From Colius striatus (taxonomy: Eukaryota > Chordata > Aves > Coliiformes > Coliidae), in assembly GCF_028858725.1 (NCBI RefSeq), contig NC_084761.1, positions 34,316,501 through 34,380,500 on the forward strand: 64,000 nucleotides of DNA. The letters run 5' to 3'. Below are positions 51,001-64,000 of the stretch, one piece after another. The stretch's first letter is position 1. The number at the start of each line of letters is the position of its first letter. Under the pieces are notes generated by a model. The model was not told the origin of the DNA. It made no database searches and saw nothing but the letters and a program-made list of their open reading frames with translations. Position numbers and translations under genes: made by a program.

Positions 51001-54000
51001 CACCCTGTGCTGATGAATTGGAGGGAAACGCTTTTTTCAGCTGATAAAAAGAAATAAAATTCCATGCCCCTCCCAAAGGAGGAATTCAACAATTGGGCAA
51101 GTGGCGTGGGACCATGTGTTGGTTTGTAAAAGGATATAGTTTGTAAAGATGTTTCCTTTGATGCCTGTGATGAATATGGATGTGTTTCCGTTGGAGAGAG
51201 TTTTGATTAAATTATGCAATTAGAGCTGACCAGACAGATCTAAATATAGGAAGAGGTTTCAGTTATCCTGCCTTTGTGTGTATTAACACACCCACACAGA
51301 TGTGTGTTTGTTATTGTTGTAAACAACACCTGTTTTCTGAAGACAGTTCAAAAAGTCAGGAAAGGGAATGGCCTTTGTGGAAAAAGGGAGTTGTATAGGA
51401 TTTTATGATGAAAGGAAAAAAAAAACCCATGTTTTTTCCCAGCGTTTGAACTTTTTAGAAAAGGACTTCCAGCTTATGTTAGTAGCTAGAGTAGTCATGG
51501 CATCTTAGTGGATATCCCATGTTCACAAACACATAGCCAAACTGGTCTACAGGTGGTTCTGCATTTTTCAGGACTAGCCTGGCTTATCTAATGATTCTGA
51601 GTGCCCACTGCCGTGCTTCTGAGTGCCTCTAGTTCCTGGTGGAACCATGTGTGGAGTTTAAATACCCCACAGCACAAGTGAAGTAGATAAACCTGCCTCA
51701 AAGATGCACAATAAAACACCCACTGTGGTGGCTGGTAATTTATTATATCTCTTGACAACTGTTTGGGTAATTTATTTTTTTAATGTTTTGTCTTAATTTT
51801 AGGATTTCTCTGAGGCCTTCAGCTTAGAAAATGTGAAAAATGAAGAGTCTTCACAGCATTTAGAAAAAAATCCCACCTCATGAACACCATTCTGTCAAAT
51901 TTTGTGGTTCACAGTGTTGTATTTATCTTATATGTTATTTTAGTGAAGTTCATAGTTTTACCTGAGTTTTGACTGAATCATCAAATTACAGTTCCTTCCT
52001 GACTTCAGTTAAAATACTGAGATGCAGTTTTAGAGATAATCTTTGATAATGCATCCAATTCAGTCCAACTGCTTGCTGATACCAGAAGGTATTTGTCCAC
52101 ACATGGGTGTATATTTTGATGTGTCCTACTTGTTCTAGTCCTTGTGTGGGCCGCACTCATCCAGCTTCCTTATCAGGAAACTTGGAAAATTAGTTAGTTT
52201 TTCCTGGGATTGTGGCAAGTCAAATCAGCATAGCAAGGAGACCAGCAGGTATTAAACAAAGAGTTATCTGTCTGTGACACTTTGCAGTCCCACGTGCATC
52301 CCAACACAGGAATGAGTAAAATTCAGCAGTGCAAGCTAGAAGCTTGCCATTGTTTCTCAGCACTGGTGAGAACTGATGGATTTAAGGTCTGGCAATGGTT
52401 TAAGAGGCTGTATGTGTGTTTCTTGTAAACAGGGAGGACCTGTTCTTTAATGAAGGTGTAGAGAAAACTTGCGAGATATGTTCAAATTTGTTTTCAGGAG
52501 TAGTAGTTTTAATATGTCAAAACAGTTGCAAAGACATTAGAAAGGAATGTTCTTAATGAGAAAAAGGGCAAATTTAATTGTTGATGCATCTCTTTTAAAA
52601 CCAGGAAAGCAGCTTTATTTTGTTCTTCTCTCACAATTATGTACTTGCTTGTGAAGACTTTTACACTATTTTATTTGGACTGTCACACAGGATTCAGTAT
52701 CTAATTTCTATGGAGACAGGGTATTTTCACCAGAGAAGCAGCAGTGAAATTACTGTAAGTCTTTCAAATCTAGTAAATTCAATTTGAGAAGGCAAAGTAC
52801 AAATCCAGAAAACCTGTAAGAATTTGATATTGTTTTACTTTTGTAATCATGATAATTGAGGCTTCAAGGGCAAGGTTGGGTGCCTTGTCCACCAGAAGCT
52901 GAGTGGGTAGGCAAGTGGAGGAAGAGCTGCGGTTCACTGTAGAAGCTGTCCAGACACTGTGTACTTGGTTTGAACTGTGGTGAGCATTGGGAAAGAGCTG
53001 GCAGATATTGATAGCATGAGGTTATTTCTTCATGCTCTGGAGTAACTGAGCAGTTGGGGTGGTGTTGTTTTTCATCACTGTTACCCTTCTGCCCTCCATT
53101 GGTAAGGCATACGTTGTCTCTACTGTCTCATTTGGAGCGGGTGGTGAATCTGTTCCTTGGTGCTTAGGTCACACTCAAAACTCGGGATTTGATTTGGCTT
53201 ATCAAATAAATCAGAAGTTATGCAAGTCCTTACTGCCCTGTTGAGAACAGCTATATACTTGTTCCAGGAAACTGTACAGGCTGCTGTTACAGTTAGCTAT
53301 GTTACAGTTAGCACCTGCTGTTTATGTGACACTCATACTCTCCTACCACCTGCTGAACTAAAGGGTACGTGTAGGTATCTAAAAGGATTTTCTCTGTGGG
53401 TTAAACGATGATATATGGGAGGTTTTCTAGGAAGGGCAATTCCACAGCCAAACGGCATGAGCAGTAGTCCAAGAGAGAGAGGTTTCACAGACTGGATGTT
53501 TTTGTCTGTCTCGGGATCTAAGGCAGAATTGACTTCATAGGATAGGCTGGAAGTATCCTGCTTGCCCTTGCTGGGCCTAAGCAAGGGACTAATGCAGTGT
53601 CAGGAAAAAAGCTACTTACTCTTGTTCATTATGTTCAAGTATTTTCAACACCAATGTCCACCTCTGTCCCCAAACAGTATGATGTGTATCAGAAATTAAT
53701 TCAGAATTGCATATTTATTTTCTTGAATTCTTTCTACCCTGACAAGAAGACATATGAAAGAGGGTTTTTGTTAGTTTGTTTGGTTTTTACTTTTCCTTGT
53801 CCTTTCCAGAAATACAAGGGAAGCCAAGTGAGATTCTGTATAAACTCTCTAATGAGTTCTATAGCACTTAAAAATGAAACTTGCTTCCATTTCACATGTG
53901 TATTCTAATGCCACTGAGGCTTCTGCTGGGTTTCCATGCACTTTTCCAAGATGAGCAAGGTCTAATCTTCTACTATAAGAAGGTGCAAATAAAGAATTAT

Positions 54001-57000
54001 TTGATTAAAAAACAGAGCAATTCAGCAGAAGAGTCTGGACATGGTGTTTTACAAGTCACATCACTTGAAGAAAGAAATTGAAAGTTTTTGCTGCTTGCTC
54101 CGAGAATAGGAAGCCAGAGGAAGTTAGTGCACAATCTGTTGTAACACATTCTAGCATTACAGCTGCTTAGCCTGCATGCTTTTTAGTAATACATGGAAAT
54201 AGTTCTTGCCAGAGTAAAGTGACAGCTCCCTGGCTTCTATGCCAAAATCTGATAATCTTTCTTTTTTAAAAAAAGGTCAAAATATTGTACTGAGTACATG
54301 AGTTGCTGAAAAGATGTGTCTTTCAGAGAAGGTAAACAACTACATATTTTAAAGAAGTAAATTAAAATATCTCTTTGTTATTTCTTTATATTGTCAATAA
54401 GTAATGAATGCTGGGAGAAGGTAGGTTGACTAAAATAAGATAAATTGAATTTTAAGAATGTAGTCAAAGACTAGACAGTTTTCTCCCTTAATTATATAGA
54501 TTCTCTTCACTGTGGTTCCTGCCCCTTTTTACATCTAACTGTGCTGAGCACATATTAAAAAAATAGGATCTTTTTTTTCATCACTGAGCCTGTAATACAA
54601 ATAATTAAATTTGTTGAGGAATTGGAGCCACTTCTTGTTTGCCTGAAACTTGGGCTAGGAGTTGTTTCACTTCCTCCCTCTCCTGGGAGAGGATCATCCA
54701 ATTGTCCTAACTCTTTCTCCACCCACCAAAAACAGTCATCTATGCAAAGTGGGACAGTTTCCTGTGGGATCTCCTGTGGGAATTTGAAAACAAACTCATT
54801 GAATATTTTACTGTCTGCCTAGTGTTGTTGACGGAGTAACTGTCTTTTCCTTGAGGGCTAGAAAAACAGAACTTCACACTTCAGCATTTTGCCTAAATAT
54901 ATTTGTTTAAACACAAGGCTGGCTAAACAGCTATGTGTATATAATACTCACTTTTTTATAGGCTTCTCACAAGCTGTCTGCAGATTCGTATATTAGTCCA
55001 AAGATTACCCAAAAGACAGCAGCAGTGAAGGAAGACAAATAAAGCAGCACTGGATTTTAAAACAAGTTTGTTGATTCCAACTCATCCATCAACATACAGA
55101 CGCATAATAAAAAGTGCATATGTTTTGATGTGTAAAGAGTGGCTGATAAGTGGGTAACAACTTAATTTCCTTTAGACTGATTCCAGACTGCCGTTTATTT
55201 GACCTAGGTTTCTATTTCACCATACCTCATGAATAAATGCACCTTTCAAAGGCTGGTTGTCACTCAACTATGGGGAATACTAACTCCCGTTTCCCAGATC
55301 TATGGAGGAAAGATTTGGACAGTGTCATCTGCTGACTTGTGGTTTAATCTTTATTTTGCACTTCCAGCTGATAAGACCACTTTGTGCAAAAGTAATACAG
55401 GAAATGATGCACTACAGAAAACCAAGAGTGGCAGAAAGGGAAACAGAATGTACTGGCAAGGGCTCAGCACTGCAGACATGCTCTTTGCTTCTTGGAAACA
55501 AACTCCACCTACGCCAGCTGTTTTATTTTTTTAGCTTGATATTGGTGTTGGAGCTTACTGTGAGTAATACACAGCCATCTGTGGGTTTTCTCCCCCTTCA
55601 TCTTGTGGCTCGTTCAGGGCTTGGAGCATGCTTAGTTTTTGTTTGTGCAGGAAGGACTTCAGCAGGAGTCCCTGGGCTAGATTCTGCAGATCAGCAAGTA
55701 CTGTACCTAATGGTACTCCTCCTGCTCTTAGTATAGTTCTTGCCACAGCTGTTGCTGTGCAGATGCCAGCTGTTAAGATAATACCTTTGATTGTGACAAT
55801 GAAATATGTTTTGGAGTGTATGACTGTAGGAATGGGACATGTGCATATTGTGGGATTTGGTACATAAACTTGAGGAAAAACTGTTCTTGTGGTCTGACTA
55901 CCTGGGGCTGTGTCTCAGTGTCATCTTAGTCTTTGGAAGAACTTGCTTAGCAGCTCATGTTAGGGTTGTATTTTCAGGCACAGGTGTAAACATCCAGTCT
56001 TAATAGACAGTACTTTTTATTTTTCTTTTCCACAGCCAAGTAGGTTGGCCACTTGTCTTTAAAGTAGCTTGGTGGAAATGGGTCACGTTTAGGTAGAACT
56101 ATGTCTGCAGTTGTCATCAATACTGAAACAAGTTTGCGTCAAGGTTTTGGCTTTGTACTTGCTTTTAGATTAGAACTTCAGTTCAAGTCTTCTAAATATT
56201 TTTTGTGTAATTTGAATTGATGTTAAGTAGAAAGCTTGACTTGATTACCTGCTGTTATGCCTCTCAAACTTGTAACTTTTGTGTGTGGAACTTGTATATT
56301 TTGTTTGAAAGATACAAGAAAAATATATTTAGAATATTGATTGAGAAACAGACCATATAGGAGTTGAGAATACCTTTTTTACAAACACATTGGAAGCACT
56401 GGTTCTGGGGTTCTGGTAAATATGGTTCTTAAATTAGCACAGCATTTTAATACAGCATTTTACACTGTGTGTAAACATAAAGTATACCTGAGGTACAGTT
56501 AGTGACACTAATGGAGTTTCAGTTCCCTTAAAAGTGTATAGCACATGCCCAGGTAATAAAATAAAATCTTAAATTTGCCCCAGACTTGTGCAAATCTCCC
56601 ATTGCAATGACATGATTATTTCAAATACAATTCTTAGCATAAAAGGAGTGGGAAGTACTAGTACGAAATGCAGGTAGGCATGGTCTGTGTCTTGGTCCAT
56701 AATCATTATTCACATAAATGTAGTTTACAAATTCAACCTAATAAAATGGAACCTTTGCAATTAGATAATTGTTTTAGTGGCAAATGAATTTGAATCATGT
56801 GGATAGTTTTCAGCATAAAGTACTTCAAGTATAGTAATACACTATGAAACCTTTACCTGCTTGACTCGTGCATTCTAAGTGTGGAATAGCATTTGCAATT
56901 TTAAGTTCTGCAATCTTTTCTTAGTATAACTATGAAATTATGTCTGACATGGATGTGCTGTCATCTTCTATTACGTGTATGTATAGATTGCTAGTTCGTT

Positions 57001-58488
57001 GGGGGGTTTTACGTCTTTCTGATGGCAACAAAAACATTCATATCCTTTTCCCCTTCCCCTGCAACCTGTTTGTATCCAGTCCAGGATACATTTCCTGTCT
57101 GTCTTGATGCTCTATTTGAAAATTAGTGGTTCGTTGCTCATTTTCCCATCCCTGTCTGGTCAGGGTCTCTCTCCTACTTCCCCTGGCAGAGACTTTTAAC
57201 TGATCCCACCCCAGGCAAGTACAAAACTTGCTGCTTGCGGCAGGAGCTTCTTCATATGTGGAGTTCCTCTCTTCAGCCATCGCTTCACCTCCATTTCATG
57301 TCTTGCAACTGAAGGCCCACTGTGCCATCTAGAATCCTATTACCTGATCATCCTTCCCCTTCCTGCTATGTGTCATTGAGTACATCAGGTGGTCATTGCG
57401 TCTGGAAGGGGCATGATGATGTAATCGGTGAAGTATGTTCACAGCATCTTTCCCTCACAGTCTGTGTATGAGCTGTGAGGGCTTTTTGGTGGGGTCGGAA
57501 AAAAGAGTTTTCTTTTTCATGTGAGATGAGTAAGGGCGAGGCTTTTTCCAGGTTCCTTTCTTCTTTTTGTTTCCCAAAGTGAGTTGGAGGTGGAGCTGAA
57601 CAGTTTCTGTTTGAGATTGTGATACACATAAGTCTAGTGTAGTGACTTTTTTTCAAGCTGCATCACTAACAGTTTGGAGAGGGCTGAGTAGCACAGTGCT
57701 GTTGGGCCATATTGCTTACAGCTGCTCTCTGGAACAAAATATTGAAAAGAACTACTGACGTTATACTGGTTTCTTTGGGATATTCAGAAGCTGATAGGCA
57801 GCTCAACAGTGAAAGATGAAATCTGAGGGGCTGTTTTAGGCTAGATTTCACATGAACTACATTTCCAGTATAGGATCCTTGCTCTTTTGTGGAGTATCTG
57901 TGGGAATACATCCGTGTTTTCTCGTGCATTTGCTTTTTTCTATCAAGGTTCACATGGTACTAACTTGAGGCTACGCTTGGGCACTGAGCAGAAGTATTGT
58001 TTGAAGCTGGCAAATGCAGTTACTGTGCCCCTTGCTGTGTGGCACAAAAAACACTGAAGCCACACAGCAAATTGCTGTTGGGGAATTGCCCCACCACCTT
58101 CTTCTGACCTTTGCCCTTTTCTTCTACTAATCCTTCCTGCCTAACTGCTTTTGGGTTTGTTTGTGTTGCGTCATGTGATTATGTCATTTATTCAGAGTTG
58201 GTATGGGAAGAGACATACACAGCGTTCAGCAGAAAGCCCTGTTACTTAAAAGTCATCCTCATATGTGCCTTGAGTCTGGTTCTGGAGACTGTGAACGCTG
58301 TTGTAGCCTTTTTTTATGTTGGTGGTTGGTTTTTGGTCCTACTGTTTTTGCAGGTTAGGGAGTGTGTGTGGATTTTTTTTGTTGGTTTTTTTTTTTTCCT
58401 GTAATGTTAATTTAAAAGGTAAAGCTTTTTTTCTCTCCCCGCTTTCTGATGTTCCCCTGCAGGTTCTTGGCCAGAGAGGTTTAAAATA

Positions 58489-58551
58489 ATGACAAGGTCA
58501 CGTACATCAAGGAGAGATGTCAGCGCTGCCTTCCTGGAACGGGAGAACTGA
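58489..58551 (+). other. Upstream ORF 1 in SMAD1 leader (20 codons)
   Basis: ATG at 58489 opens a 20-codon frame ending in TGA at 58549-58551. The predicted peptide begins MTRSRTSRRD and has no known function. It overlaps the second upstream frame in another phase. Its effect would be to reduce initiation at SMAD1, as uORFs generally do. It exists only if the exon starts at or before 58489. Confidence 0.4.
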
Positions 58552-58594
58552 AAAGGAGAAAGGACTAGTATTATTTGGTACTTGCTGCTTTTGA
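58517..58594 (+). other. Upstream ORF 2 in SMAD1 leader (25 codons)
   Basis: ATG at 58517, with A-G-A-G-A upstream, opens a 25-codon frame ending in TGA at 58592-58594, 93 bases before the SMAD1 start. That gap would permit reinitiation. The predicted peptide begins MSALPSWNGR and is not recognised. Confidence 0.4.
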
Positions 58595-63139
<4,545 letters not shown>

Positions 63140-64000
63140 GAGGAAATGGAGTTCCACAGGGATCAGTTTTGGGGCCAGTCTTGTTCAATGTTTTCACCAA
63201 CGCCCTGGATGAGGGGATAGAATGTACCATCAGCAATTTGGCTGATGACACCAAACTGGGAGGACTGGCTGATTCCCCAGAAGGCTGTGCTGCCATTCAG
63301 TGGGATCTGGACCAGCTTGAGAGTTGGGCAGAGAGGAACCTCATGAGATTCAACAAGGACAAGTGCAGAGTCCTGCATCTGAGAAGGAACAACCCCATGC
63401 ACCAGTACAGGCTGGGGGTTGACCTGCTGAAGAGCAGCTCTGCAGAGAGAGACCTGGGAGTCCTGGTTGATAATAAGCTAAATATGAGCCAGCAATGTGC
63501 CCTCATGGCCAAGAAGGCCAATGGCATCCAGGGATGCATAAAGAAGAGTATGGCCAGCAGGTCAAGGGAGCTTCTTCTCCCTCTCTACTCTGCCCGGGTA
63601 AGGCCTCATCTGGAGTCCAGTGTCCAGTTCCTCAGCTCAAGAGGGACAGGGAAGTGCTGGAGAGAGTCCAGTGCAGGGCCACCAAGATGATCAGGGGAAT
63701 GGAACATCTTTCATGTGAGGAAAGGCTGTGGGAACTGGGGCTTTTTAGTCTGGAGAAGAGGAGATTGAGGGGTGATCTTATTAACGTTTATAAATATCTA
63801 AAGGGTGGGTGTCAGGAGGTTGGGACATCCCTTTTTTCTGTTGTATCTAGCAACAGGACAAGGGCTAATGGGATGAAGGTGGAACACAAAAAGTTCCACT
63901 TAAATATAAGAAAAAACTATTTCACTGTGAGGGTGACGGAGCAGTGGCACAGGCTGCCCAGAGGGGTTGTGGAGTCTCCTTCCTTGGAGGTCTTCAAGAC
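63140..64000 (+). mobile_element. CR1 LINE, RT C-terminus to 3' region (copy F), cut by window end
   Basis: This is the longest CR1 copy here. It begins within the reverse-transcriptase domain at [14 protein letters not shown] (from 63148), the conserved RT motif before the catalytic box. The catalytic box reads LADD (63238-63249) where CR1 normally has FADD; both aspartates are kept. Then follow [35 protein letters not shown] and the YSA-VRPHLE block. A 7-base deletion at the 63630/63631 junction, compared with copy A, breaks the frame, which ends at 63690. After that the ORF2 C-terminus continues in another frame to the window edge. The missing 3' end is probably about 100-150 bases. It inserted in the same direction as SMAD1. 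Confidence 0.95.

Larger units (their letters stand above)
36952..58462 (+). other. SMAD1: Putative 5'-UTR intron of SMAD1
   Basis: The stretch runs from a candidate donor in the CpG island to the acceptor before the coding exon, about 21.5 kb. It is AT-rich with no supported gene. It contains a 16-A run (37708-37723), a perfect 12-bp-arm palindrome (42569-42594), a CR1 relic (44867-44982), a strong acceptor-like site (44980-45007), small inverted repeats (51276-51291) and long T runs before 58400. A first large non-coding intron is normal for this gene family and often holds enhancers. Additional alternative 5'-UTR exons may be hidden here and cannot be told from sequence alone. The longest open frame (55302-55736, 144 codons) has no recognisable domain. 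Confidence 0.55.

Noticed and set aside
51276..51291. GTGTGT-ATTA-ACACAC inverted repeat
   Set aside because: The arms are six bases of dinucleotide sequence inside a GT/CA-rich patch, which is expected by chance.
55302..55736. 144-codon frame in the SMAD1 intron
   Set aside because: It has no recognisable domain and overlaps other open frames on both strands; hydrophobic low-complexity ends suggest a chance frame.
63169..63690. 173-codon frame as a cellular gene
   Set aside because: It is the CR1 reverse-transcriptase C-terminus within copy F, frameshifted at its end.

Overview
The window looks like nuclear DNA from a bird. All of the recognisable interspersed repeats are CR1 (chicken repeat 1) LINE fragments. 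They are 5'-truncated and several carry the typical 3' end of repeated ATTCTGTG/TTCTGTGA octamers. They cover only about 4% of the window, and I saw no Alu, B1/B2 or L1-like DNA. Low-density, CR1-dominated repeat content plus a vertebrate SMAD gene fits a bird better than a mammal, turtle or crocodile. I cannot name the species.

Only one protein-coding gene can be supported: SMAD1, on the + strand. A CpG island at about 36160-37115 is its likely promoter and non-coding first exon. The first coding exon is at 58463-59087 and encodes residues 1-133 (the MH1 DNA-binding domain). It ends at a clear splice donor in codon phase 1. If the CpG island is exon 1, the first intron is about 21.5 kb and lies wholly in the 5' UTR. 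The linker and MH2 exons lie beyond 64000.

Layout: 1-36159 is AT-rich intergenic DNA upstream of SMAD1 with no supported gene; it holds four CR1 fragments, homopolymer tracts, short tandem and inverted repeats, and a few open frames of unknown meaning. 36160-37115 is the CpG island. 37116-58462 is the putative 5'-UTR intron, with one short CR1 relic, a 12-bp-arm palindrome and a strong acceptor-like polypyrimidine site. 58463-59087 is the SMAD1 exon. 59088-64000 is the next intron, with a possible tRNA-like relic and a long CR1 copy (reverse-transcriptase C-terminus) that runs off the right edge.

Nearly all of the short open frames look like chance frames in AT-rich DNA or frames inside CR1. 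I found no operon, CRISPR array, rRNA, intact tRNA or clearly novel system. The most useful second looks are the predicted upstream ORFs in the SMAD1 leader, the two competing exon-1 donors, and an unexplained protein-like stretch on the minus strand near 19.04-19.54 kb.
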